A stretch of DNA of 55,746 nucleotides, from the NCBI GenBank assembly GCA_947303185.1, contig CAMYXF010000002.1, positions 1 to 55,746 of the forward strand, written 5' to 3'. Source of the stretch: an uncultured Clostridia bacterium. GTDB taxonomy: Bacteria > Bacillota > Clostridia > Saccharofermentanales > Saccharofermentanaceae. A program made the position numbers and the translations under genes. The notes beneath the pieces were generated by a model. It ran no database searches. It was not told where the DNA came from and was given only the letters and a program-made list of their open reading frames with translations. Of the stretch, positions 26,806 through 34,259 are shown one piece after another. How positions within the stretch are numbered: position 1 is the stretch's first letter; each line of letters opens with the position of its first letter.

Positions 26806-27723
26806 TTATACTCCAATGTTTTCAAGAAAATGCTGAATGTATGCAGTATATTGCTCGAATCCGGCTACTGACCTGCTTCTGGCATGTCCAGCGCCCTCAA
26901 CCATAACAAGCTCACAGTATGCACCATTCTTTCTTGCGACATCATAAAGCTTTTGGCTGTGATATGGCTTAACGAGTCTGTCGCCTGAGCCGTGAATGAA
27001 AAGGATCGGGTATTTATTGTTTTCGAGATGCTCAATAGCGCAAGTTTTTCTCATATCGACATGATATAAGATAATGCCGGCTAAGTTTATCGGTGGCGCA
27101 ACAAAGGCCATGTGAAGATTTCCGTAACCGTCTTTTACAACGTCATAGCAGCGTGTAAAAGGACAGTCGGATACGATGAAGTCTATCTCAGGATTATATC
27201 TAGTTACTGACAATGAGGTTGAACTTCCCATTGATTCGCCATGAAGTCCCAAAACCCTGATATCAGGATATCTTGCCCTTGTATCTTCGATTACGCATTT
27301 GAGGTCATCTGATTCGATATTGCCCATGGTACAGATATCGGGTTCGTTCGCACCGTGATGCCTTGCATCGTAAATGATGCAGGAGAATCCGAGTTTAATA
27401 AAGCAATGCAGATATTTAACTGAGCCGTAACGGTTATTCGTATGACCATGGCACAATATCACGTATTTGCCTGTTCCACGGACTTCATCGTTATCAACGA
27501 ACATCGCGTGAAGAATGTAGCCATTCTTCCCTTTTATCTCATATTCGACTTTGTTGTAGGAATCAAAATCCATCCAGAAGCCGCGCTTCTTGTTTGACTC
27601 GATCTCATGTTCAAGCGTGACGGTGTTAGGCCTTAAAGAACGCTTAACGTTGCGCCATGAGAAAATCGCAAGGCTCACGAACATAAAGGTTAAAAATGCT
27701 GATATTCCGATTATCCAGCCCAA
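26806..27723 (-). CDS. Membrane-anchored alpha/beta hydrolase
   Basis: A 305-residue serine hydrolase of unknown substrate with one N-terminal membrane helix (about 3-20). Catalytic features are intact: oxyanion HGHTNN, nucleophile elbow GLHGESMGSS, acid in HGSGDRL and His in VEGAGHARS. It is closely similar throughout to the product of 33053-34048 (both have GFxCIIYDxRxHG, LHGESMG and EGAGHARSR) and so is a paralogue. The frame begins at TTG 27723, with a GAGG ribosome site about 8 bases away; the next Met (residue 14) would cut the membrane helix, so TTG is preferred. It lies 10 bases after the acyltransferase gene. Confidence 0.87.
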   Translation of the reverse strand: MGWIIGISAFLTFMFVSLAIFSWRNVKRSLRPNTVTLEHEIESNKKRGFWMDFDSYNKVEYEIKGKNGYILHAMFVDNDEVRGTGKYVILCHGHTNNRYGSVKYLHCFIKLGFSCIIYDARHHGANEPDICTMGNIESDDLKCVIEDTRARYPDIRVLGLHGESMGSSTSLSVTRYNPEIDFIVSDCPFTRCYDVVKDGYGNLHMAFVAPPINLAGIILYHVDMRKTCAIEHLENNKYPILFIHGSGDRLVKPYHSQKLYDVARKNGAYCELVMVEGAGHARSRSVAGFEQYTAYIQHFLENIGV

Positions 27724-27733
27724 GTTACGAACC

Positions 27734-28876
27734 TCATCTGTTAGGGTTTAACCTTCCGGCAACGATATATCTGTACCGCTTCCATTTCTTGGAAATCTTG
27801 TTAAAAACCGGCCTGGTTATAAAATCGTACAATGTATAAATCAAAAAGCTTACAAGGAAAAGGCCGAACATGCATCCAAGCATATGAAGGACCATAACTA
27901 ACGTTCCTGACTGGACAAATCTCTCGATCTGAAGATATTCCAGGACATTGATATGGATCAGATATGTCGGCAAAACGCCGGCGGCAAGATAATTTATTAC
28001 CTTATTTGGCTTCATCTTCAGACTGTTGAAGAACATAAACAGCGCAACAGATTCAAGAATTATCAGCGGATTTTCAAAGTTCCAGCAGACTGTAGCATGA
28101 AGAGGATAACCGGTAAGCATCCTGTCAGCGAATGTCCAGCAGACGATCAGGACAAGGTTCGAGCCGATAAGGACAAGCATGTTTGCAGGTTTTTCCTTTA
28201 AGCCGTTCTCGACTTTATCCCTGATATAACAGCCGATCAGGTACATCAGAATGAAATTTATCAGCGTATATCCTTTATCTGCTCCAAAGAGGCTTATAGG
28301 ACTTATTCCCTGCACGATTCCATTTGCACAAGGTTCATTCCAGAAAGAGTACAAGTTCAGATGACTTATCACATCCCAGATAAACGGATACACGGAAAAC
28401 AAAGTGATAAAGACACCGAGAAGAGCCTTCTTTGCAGGCAGTTTCATATGAGACCACAAGAGGCTTATAAACGGCGATACCAGATATAACGCGAAATATA
28501 TGAATATGAACCAGTAGCTTGGAGCAAAATACCCAAATAAAGTCTTAAAACTGAACGGTTCTCCCTTTGGCAGTTCCTTGATCAGATATGCAGCAAGCTC
28601 GAAAACCAGATACATCGTAATAGATTTGATCGGCTTGAGAACATCTCTTTTAACCGAATCCCTGTTGAAATATCCGGATATCAGGACATAGACATTGATT
28701 ACGCAGATAAATAAAGATTCAAAGACAACTAGAATAAAATGGTTGAAGCTTGAATCCTCTACAAAAGCAAACCCGCCTCCCAAAGACGAATCGTTATAAC
28801 TAAGAATAACAACACCGAGCGCAGCGAAAATACGCAGCAGCTCAATATTGGACTGTCTCTTCGTTTGTTCTATCAT
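27734..28876 (-). CDS. Acyltransferase-3 family membrane protein, conserved His replaced
   Basis: A 380-residue integral membrane protein with about ten hydrophobic segments, of the family that O-acetylates cell-surface sugars and peptidoglycan. The N-terminus RQSNIELLRIFAALGVVILSYNDSS is typical, but the family's R-x10-H motif reads R15-x10-S26, so the His thought essential for acyl transfer is absent. Other features (SYWFIFIYFALYLVSPFI; LPTYLIHINVLEY near the end) fit. It may be a transporter, an inactive member, or use another residue. It is co-transcribed with the downstream hydrolase. Confidence 0.82.
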   Translation of the reverse strand: MIEQTKRQSNIELLRIFAALGVVILSYNDSSLGGGFAFVEDSSFNHFILVVFESLFICVINVYVLISGYFNRDSVKRDVLKPIKSITMYLVFELAAYLIKELPKGEPFSFKTLFGYFAPSYWFIFIYFALYLVSPFISLLWSHMKLPAKKALLGVFITLFSVYPFIWDVISHLNLYSFWNEPCANGIVQGISPISLFGADKGYTLINFILMYLIGCYIRDKVENGLKEKPANMLVLIGSNLVLIVCWTFADRMLTGYPLHATVCWNFENPLIILESVALFMFFNSLKMKPNKVINYLAAGVLPTYLIHINVLEYLQIERFVQSGTLVMVLHMLGCMFGLFLVSFLIYTLYDFITRPVFNKISKKWKRYRYIVAGRLNPNR

Positions 28877-28959
28877 AAAACCCCAAAATCATATGACTAT
28901 GACAAGATTATACATCAAAGAATAATGATAATTTACAATTAGTCTGATTTTTATTATAA

Positions 28960-28989
28960 ATGATAGAATTATAACCGGTCAGGTATAAT
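28960..28989 (+). promoter_or_regulatory. Probable promoter of the lipoprotein gene
   Basis: -35-like ATGATA (28960-28965), 18-base spacer and a perfect TATAAT at 28984-28989, 30 bases before the ATG. Confidence 0.55.
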
Positions 28990-29018
28990 GTAAACTGACT
29001 TTAGGAGGAATTAGGGAT

Positions 29019-29801
29019 ATGCATAGATTTAAAAAGTTCACCGCTCTTTTGCTTTGCGGAGCATTTTCATTGTCGCTTATGTCATGCACGACAACGCCCA
29101 CAGCAACAGAGTCTTCAGATATAACAAACGTTTTCGAAGCTACGACTACAGTTGAAACCAGCGAGTCAACAACTGTAACCACAGTAACTGAGACTTCTGC
29201 TACATCTGAATCAACTACAGAAACTTCAGAGACAACTACTGCTGCAACGACAACAGAATCTACTACAACAGCAACATCAGAGACTTCAGCAACTGAGACC
29301 TCTTCTTCTGCTTCTACTTCTGAGACATCAGCAACCGCTACATTCAGCGATGAAGTATCAGCCATCTATACGAAGAATCCTGAAGAGAAAAAGAATTACA
29401 TCGTATATAACGAAACTTTTGGCGGCACTATCACTGAAAACGCAATGAATAAAGGCTTTATCGGAATCACAATCCCTTCAGACGGCGCTAATCTCTACGG
29501 AAACATTCCTGCCGAAGCATTAGAATTCACCCTGTTCTACGATGAAAGACAGAATCTTACGCTCCGTGACCTTCAGGGCAGATTCCTTTCTGCTACGTCC
29601 GCGGGCGATCTCATCCTTACCGATAAACCCGTTGAGGATAATTACCAGTTCTGGAGACTGGAAAAGACTGATGGCGGCTGGCATATAATTAATGTAGGCG
29701 CAGCGGGCAATCAGGCTCTCCAGTACAGTTCCGGAACTTTCAGCATCAAGAAGTGTACGAATGCAAAAGAATTCGTGTTTAATTTCTACGAAGTCGGCTG
29801 A
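29019..29801 (+). CDS. Lipoprotein with Ser/Thr-rich stalk and beta-trefoil-like C-terminal domain
   Basis: A 260-residue secreted lipoprotein. The signal peptide ends in the lipobox LMSC (lipidated Cys about residue 23). Residues 24-110 are almost only Thr, Ser, Glu and Ala, a flexible stalk that could be glycosylated. The C-terminal 140 residues form a compact domain (FYDERQNLTLRDLQGRFLSATSAG, QFWRLEKTDGGWHIINVGAAGNQALQYSSGTF) resembling ricin-type beta-trefoil repeats with QxW, suggesting carbohydrate binding. An AGGAGG ribosome site precedes the ATG. It converges on, and directly abuts, the ABC permease gene. Function beyond sugar binding is not clear. Confidence 0.82.
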   Translation: MHRFKKFTALLLCGAFSLSLMSCTTTPTATESSDITNVFEATTTVETSESTTVTTVTETSATSESTTETSETTTAATTTESTTTATSETSATETSSSASTSETSATATFSDEVSAIYTKNPEEKKNYIVYNETFGGTITENAMNKGFIGITIPSDGANLYGNIPAEALEFTLFYDERQNLTLRDLQGRFLSATSAGDLILTDKPVEDNYQFWRLEKTDGGWHIINVGAAGNQALQYSSGTFSIKKCTNAKEFVFNFYEVG

Positions 29802-30710
29802 TCACTTCTTATAAGTCTTGCTGTAAACCACCATCATTGCGGCAACGCAAACCAAAGCGAGAATACCAACATAAAGCACAGAATTCATTCCGCTGAAGCT
29901 TGTTCCAAAGGCATGCGCATTGAAGCTGAACGTATCTTTAACAGCCGTAATGAATGCTCCGTTATCGACTCCTCCTATTGAAGAGTCAATGCTCTCTGTT
30001 ATTCCGCTGAGAAGTATGTTTCTGATAAGTGATGTAATGTGTGTTGCCGGAAACAGATTGCAGAATCCCTGAACGCCGTCTGAGAACTGCGATAACGGAA
30101 TGTAAGCGCCGATAATAAATCCTGCTGCGGCAGAGAGAATTCCGAAGAATGCAGTACTTGTAGAAGATGTCTTGAAGAACAGCATGACCAGCATAAACAG
30201 AGCCGTTGAAGATACTGATCCTAAGAACATCAGGCCGTAAGCTGCAATATAAGATCCGATGCTTAAGTGCAGATCGCCCATCGAACCGATGACGATAAGG
30301 CCGACTGTCAGAATAAGCGATGTCATAATGAACGAGCATATTGTAGATGCCGTAAAGTATGAGAGAACGATCTTCCATCTCTTGAGCGGAGTAGCACAGA
30401 TATCGCTGTCCACACCCGATTCCCTGTCTTTAACGATTGTCTGAAGACATGTATAAGGCACGGTTATCATAGCTGTTCCGAGTATTCCGGTCAGAAGGAT
30501 GCCGTTTGCGAGCATATCTATGTCACCGCCTGATACGAAGTTCTCAAGTCCATTCATCGTAGCTTCTAGCGCATCAACGAAAGTTCCCTTCAGGAACAGC
30601 AAATAAAGCACGAATACAATGATCGATGTCAGAAGCGAGAAGAATATCGCCAGAACATCCTTGAAATAAATAATGAGGTTTCTCCTCGTAAATCCCAAAA
30701 AGTCCTTCAT
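29802..30710 (-). CDS. ABC-2 type transporter permease
   Basis: A 302-residue membrane permease with six predicted helices in the ABC-2 layout: a soluble start (KDFLGFTRRNLIIYFKD), a helix, a long extracytoplasmic loop, VPYTCLQTIVKDRESGVDSDICATPLKRWKIVLSYF (the ABC-2 coupling region), then further helices and a large loop before the last helix. Its ATG overlaps the ATPase stop by four bases, so the two form one exporter. Cargo is unknown; related systems export drugs, peptides or polysaccharides. Confidence 0.9.
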   Translation of the reverse strand: MKDFLGFTRRNLIIYFKDVLAIFFSLLTSIIVFVLYLLFLKGTFVDALEATMNGLENFVSGGDIDMLANGILLTGILGTAMITVPYTCLQTIVKDRESGVDSDICATPLKRWKIVLSYFTASTICSFIMTSLILTVGLIVIGSMGDLHLSIGSYIAAYGLMFLGSVSSTALFMLVMLFFKTSSTSTAFFGILSAAAGFIIGAYIPLSQFSDGVQGFCNLFPATHITSLIRNILLSGITESIDSSIGGVDNGAFITAVKDTFSFNAHAFGTSFSGMNSVLYVGILALVCVAAMMVVYSKTYKK

Positions 30711-31612
30711 GAAGCAAGCTCCTTTCCTGTGAGGTTAAGGAACACGTCATCCATGGTTCCCTTAACATATTCGTAGTCTCTGATCTCTTCCCTGTGCTCG
30801 AAAATAAACTCCGTAAGATTCCTGTCTGTCTCAATGTTGTAGTGATCTGCATCATAGACAAATTTTGAACTTATATTCTGAATAAGCGATTCAGCAGGTT
30901 CGCCTTTTTCCGTATACCAGACAAGCCTTGAATGAGCGTATCTAGTCTTAAGTTCAGCCGGCGTACCGTTTGTAACGATCTTTCCCTTATCAAGGATCAC
31001 AACATGGTCGGCGTCTCTCGTCTCTTCCATGTAGTGAGTTGTCAGGAAGATCGTCATCTTATGCTCTTTTCTAAGATAGTTGATGTAATCCCATACAAGC
31101 TTTCTGGACTTCGGATCAAGACCTGTCGTAGGCTCATCAAGGAATAAGATCCTGGGGTTGTTGATCAAGGCCCTCATGATGTCTACCCTTCTTCTCTGTC
31201 CGCCTGAGAGCTTTTCGTACTTTCTTTCCCAGATATCTTTCATCTCAAATCTTTCGGAGAAGGGCTCAAGCCTTGCGAGGACCTGTTTCTTGCTGAGTCC
31301 GTAGTAAGAACCTCTTGTAAGCAGGTTGTCTTTGACGCTGAGTTTCTTGTCGAGTACCGAATTCTGGAAAACGATTCCGTTTACTTTACGGATCTCATCA
31401 TCTTCTTTGCCTAGTTCATGTCCGCAGATATAAGCAGTTCCGTCAGTCTTGCCAAGAATAGTTGTCAGCATGTTGATCGTAGTTGACTTGCCGGCACCGT
31501 TTTCGCCTAAGAATGCGAACATCTCCCCTTCTTCCACATCAAATGAGATACCGTCAACAGCGGTATGCTCCTTGTACTTCTTTGTAAGGTTTTTAACTTC
31601 GATTACTTTCAT
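30707..31612 (-). CDS. ABC transporter ATP-binding protein
   Basis: ATPase of the ABC-2 exporter encoded with the next gene. The 301-residue protein has Walker A GENGAGKST, Q-loop FQNSVLD, signature LSGGQRRRVDIMRAL, Walker B ILFLDEPTTGLDP and H-loop TTHYMEE, plus a C-terminal DrrA-like extension (RNLTEFIFEHREEIRDYEYVKGTMDDVFLNLTG). The frame is open upstream to 31699, but ATG at 31612 is preceded by AAGGAGG at the right distance and gives the family start (KVIEVKNLTKKY). A 99-base gap with 21-bp-spaced direct repeats precedes it. Confidence 0.93.
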   Translation of the reverse strand: MKVIEVKNLTKKYKEHTAVDGISFDVEEGEMFAFLGENGAGKSTTINMLTTILGKTDGTAYICGHELGKEDDEIRKVNGIVFQNSVLDKKLSVKDNLLTRGSYYGLSKKQVLARLEPFSERFEMKDIWERKYEKLSGGQRRRVDIMRALINNPRILFLDEPTTGLDPKSRKLVWDYINYLRKEHKMTIFLTTHYMEETRDADHVVILDKGKIVTNGTPAELKTRYAHSRLVWYTEKGEPAESLIQNISSKFVYDADHYNIETDRNLTEFIFEHREEIRDYEYVKGTMDDVFLNLTGKELAS

Positions 31613-31665
31613 GTTCATTCCTCCTTGCAAGGTCACAATACCCCAGAGGAATGCATGCGAAAATA

Positions 31666-31704
31666 GCAACTCTACCAAGTTGCAAAATACGATTACCAAG
31701 TTGC
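31666..31704 (-). promoter_or_regulatory. Direct repeats with 21-bp spacing, candidate LytTR operator
   Basis: TACCAAGTTGC occurs at 31673-31683 and again, identically, at 31694-31704: a 21-bp period, the spacing typical of LytTR-family paired sites. GCAACT at 31666-31671 also forms a hairpin with AGTTGC at 31678-31683. The sites lie 61-92 bases before the ABC ATPase start and just after the DUF3021 gene, in an operon headed by a LytTR regulator. The half-sites match the published LytTR consensus only partly. Confidence 0.55.
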
Positions 31705-31711
31705 TGAAAAA

Positions 31712-32149
31712 CTACTCTTCGTCCCTTATATCGTCCAACGCTTTGTTGATCTGGTTCTCGTCTCGCTTATAGAACCAGAGGGATACGCACCATACAAAAA
31801 TATAGACCAGGAAATAAATGACAGTCATCATGATAAAGCCGTCGAACTTCACGAACCACTTAAATACCCAGCCGAAAAGACAGACAACTACATAAAGACC
31901 AATACAGTGAAGTATGATCCGGACAATATACTTATTCTTCGGGATATCAGTATCTGCAAGCCAGAATACAGTCGGCAAGGAACATACGGCACCCGTAAGA
32001 ATAACTGAAACAAGCTGGACCCATGTCATGTTAAAGTCAGCAAGATTGTCGCCCATAAACGAATAAACAAGGCCTTCGATGATGATACCTACGAAGATTG
32101 CAAAAGAGATCATCATAGTCTGTTCAAGCCATAACTTAAATTTGTTCAT
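31712..32149 (-). CDS. DUF3021-family membrane protein
   Basis: A 145-residue protein with four membrane helices (about 13-30, 45-62, 75-98, 105-126). DUF3021 proteins almost always sit next to a LytTR regulator and are thought to control its activity, though the mechanism is unproven. Here the ATG overlaps the LytTR stop by four bases. The C-terminal tail is charged (YKRDENQINKALDDIRDEE). Confidence 0.82.
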   Translation of the reverse strand: MNKFKLWLEQTMMISFAIFVGIIIEGLVYSFMGDNLADFNMTWVQLVSVILTGAVCSLPTVFWLADTDIPKNKYIVRIILHCIGLYVVVCLFGWVFKWFVKFDGFIMMTVIYFLVYIFVWCVSLWFYKRDENQINKALDDIRDEE

Positions 32150-32583
32150 CCTATTCCGAGCCTCCTTTTGACTTCCTTCACATATCCTCTGGAAATAACG
32201 ACTATCTCATCGTTAAGCATTGTCGCATCTACCCTGCCGCTGATCTGCGACTTAACATTCTTTATCTTCTTAAGATTGATTATCATGGACTTTGAGCATC
32301 TCATGAAATATCCGCCAAGCATGACTTCCAGCTCATAAAGCCTGTATTTGCAGTCGTAGCAGCCCTGCTTGGTATAAACGAAAGTCTTTTTGTCGACGGA
32401 TTCTATGTAATAGACCGCAGAAGCCTTGATTATATAAACCTTGCCGTCCTTACTGACAGCAAAGCTCTTGGAATCTCCCTCAAGAAGCTCAATGGCACCG
32501 GAAATCTCCTCGGTAACCTCGACCGCCTTGATGACGGCCTGTTCTTCTTCTTTGGAATTGACCCTTTCGACTATAACCTGCAA
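32146..32583 (-). CDS. LytTR-domain transcriptional regulator
   Basis: A 145-residue regulator without receiver domain. Residues about 45-143 form a LytTR DNA-binding domain: IIKASAVYYIESVDKKTFVYT, YELEVMLGGYFMRCSKSMIINLKKI and the C-terminal VISRGYVKEVKRRLG. Stand-alone LytTR proteins with DUF3021 and an ABC-2 exporter are a common clostridial set, and this gene heads that set here. The start is TTG at 32583, with an AGAGGT ribosome site; no other Met comes before the domain. The 55-bp hairpin array lies 73 bases upstream. Confidence 0.88.
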   Translation of the reverse strand: MQVIVERVNSKEEEQAVIKAVEVTEEISGAIELLEGDSKSFAVSKDGKVYIIKASAVYYIESVDKKTFVYTKQGCYDCKYRLYELEVMLGGYFMRCSKSMIINLKKIKNVKSQISGRVDATMLNDEIVVISRGYVKEVKRRLGIG

Positions 32584-32655
32584 ATCTTACCTCTTATAAA
32601 TTACGATTAGACCACACAAATAATTTCAAAGACTATTCTGCATCATATATTTCAC

Positions 32656-32798
32656 GTCTAAAATTGTACTACCAGTTCAATTTTAGACAATTGCGAACTG
32701 TTAATTTATCGTCTAAATCTATACTGCCAGTTCAAATTTAGACAATTACAAACAGCTACATAATCGCCTAAAACTATACTATCAGTTCAATTTTAGAC
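32656..32798. repeat. Three hairpin units at an exact 55-bp period (GTCTAAAATT/AATTTTAGAC)
   Basis: Units at 32656-32688, 32711-32743 and 32766-32798, each 33 bp: an 11-bp arm, an 11-base loop and an 11-bp arm, with 22-base spacers. Unlike the array at 10462, the loop is also conserved (TACTACCAGTT, TACTGCCAGTT, TACTATCAGTT), and the spacers share AATT or AATC followed by an AAC-containing stretch. Changes in the arms partly break pairing in units 2 and 3. The array lies between the LytTR gene start and the tRNA-Leu terminator. Confidence 0.93.
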
Positions 32799-32841
32799 AA
32801 TCAGCGAACAACATCATACAATAAGAATTCTAACAAAAAAT

Positions 32842-32872
32842 AAAACCCGTAAACATAATGTCTACGGGTTTT
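32842..32872 (-). terminator. Terminator of tRNA-Leu
   Basis: AAAACCCGT (32842-32850) pairs with ACGGGTTTT (32864-32872); leftward reading continues ATTTTTTG. It begins at the encoded CCA end of the tRNA. Confidence 0.85.
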
Positions 32873-32956
32873 GGTGGGGCTGGTGGGACTTGAACCCACA
32901 CGATTTATGGTCGGCAGATTTTGAGTCTGCTGCGTCTGCCATTCCGCCACAACCCC
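32872..32956 (-). tRNA. tRNA-Leu (anticodon CAA)
   Basis: An 85-base class II tRNA, including an encoded CCA. Acceptor GGGGTTG pairs with CAGCCCC; anticodon arm GCAGA-CTCAAAA-TCTGC gives anticodon CAA (reads UUG); the variable arm is long, as in leucine tRNAs; the T-arm is GTGGG-TTCAAGT-CCCAC. Confidence 0.97.
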
Positions 32957-33052
32957 GTGCGCGTTGATAATTATATTAAAGCGCTATTTCTTTGTCAATT
33001 TAGTTTAGTCAGGCCCTTATTAGGCAGATCGGAGTTCTGACCTAATGAGAAC

Positions 33053-34048
33053 TTAAGCCGCCTCTTCCTCAATACCTGACTCGGCATCATATGCAGTCAA
33101 AACACCGGAATTATAGAGGAATGACTCAATATGTTCTTTATATGCCTGCTCTCCTGCTATCTGTCTGGAGCGCGCATGACCGGCGCCTTCGACCAGCCAG
33201 ATTTCAGAATAAGCATACTGCTGGGCAACTGCATACATGTCTTCACTGTTTTCGACGTCGATCCAGTTATCATCAAGACCGTGAATGAAAAGAACCGGAA
33301 CATCGCTGCCCTTAAGTGCGTCAATTCCGCTGACTTCAGCATCATCAATGCCGTAAATGAGCTTGAATCCGAGATCGGCACAAGGTCCGAAAGGATATAA
33401 ATACATATCGTTATACATATCGTGGACCATGAACTTAAGACTCTCAAAACCGCAGTCAGCTACTGCAAAGTCGACCTTATCGGTATATCTCAAGGCATTT
33501 AATGTGGTTGAAGCGCCCATTGACTCGCCGTGGAGACCCAAAAGCTTAACGTCGCCATATCTGGAATATGTATCTTCAATAATATAATTAAGGTCCTGAC
33601 CTTCATATCCGCCCATGGAGCAGATAGCCTTCTCATTCTGAGGGCCGTGAGCTCTAAGGTCGTAGATAATGCATGTGAAACCAAGTTCAATGAAAGCATC
33701 ACAATACTTTGATCCTGCATACATATTGGACTGATGACCGTGGGAATAGATCAGGTACTTGCCTGTACCGACTGTCTCAGGCGTGGAAATTTTCGAGCAA
33801 TGAAGCTCATAGCCGTCTAAGCCCTTAACTATATAATCTTCTTTATCATATGAAGAGAAATTGCCCCAGACGCCTTCAGTCTGCATCTCTTGGATTACTT
33901 CCTCATATGTAGCTCGCTTGGGATGTGTGATCGAAGTTGATGTTCCGATGGCAGCGCCAAGGAGATTGAGCACGATAAATACGGCCAGGGAGATCAGAAC
34001 GATCTTTAAGACTTTCTTTTTTGATACCTTTTTACCTGATTTTGACAT
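33053..34048 (-). CDS. Membrane-anchored alpha/beta hydrolase (paralogue of 26806-27723)
   Basis: A 331-residue serine hydrolase with a basic start (KSGKKVSKKKVLK), one membrane helix (about 14-33) and an extracellular catalytic domain. HGHQSN, LLGLHGESMGAS (nucleophile Ser), HGLDDNW (acid) and VEGAGHARS (His) are intact. Overall similarity to the product of 26806-27723 is clear by eye. GGGGTGA precedes the ATG. It is a single-gene unit between tRNA-Leu and pckA. The substrate is unknown; lipid or peptide esters outside the cell are possible. Confidence 0.87.
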   Translation of the reverse strand: MSKSGKKVSKKKVLKIVLISLAVFIVLNLLGAAIGTSTSITHPKRATYEEVIQEMQTEGVWGNFSSYDKEDYIVKGLDGYELHCSKISTPETVGTGKYLIYSHGHQSNMYAGSKYCDAFIELGFTCIIYDLRAHGPQNEKAICSMGGYEGQDLNYIIEDTYSRYGDVKLLGLHGESMGASTTLNALRYTDKVDFAVADCGFESLKFMVHDMYNDMYLYPFGPCADLGFKLIYGIDDAEVSGIDALKGSDVPVLFIHGLDDNWIDVENSEDMYAVAQQYAYSEIWLVEGAGHARSRQIAGEQAYKEHIESFLYNSGVLTAYDAESGIEEEAA

Positions 34049-34217
34049 ACTATCACCCCTCTTTTTTGTTCGCGGCTATTATATCAAATATTGCCTGACT
34101 TATAAGTGAAAATCATTCTGCCGATAACTCAAGGAATTTTTAGATTAAAAGCCATTTCTGTCTCAAATCTAATCGAAAATACCGAAAAATTACAAGTACA
34201 ATTCAGGTAAAAAGCAT

Positions 34218-34223
34218 TATAAT
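34218..34223 (+). promoter_or_regulatory. Probable -10 box of pckA
   Basis: A perfect TATAAT about 37 bases before the pckA ATG. A weak -35 (AGTACA, 34195-34200) lies 17 bases upstream. Confidence 0.5.
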
Positions 34224-34259
34224 TATCGTGTTAAATTTTAAGGAAAGAGGTTACCGATT

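Noticed and set aside
28979..29365. 128-codon minus-strand frame opposite the lipoprotein gene
   Set aside because: It mirrors the Thr/Ser codon repeats as Val-rich nonsense. The plus strand has the signal peptide, lipobox and AGGAGG.
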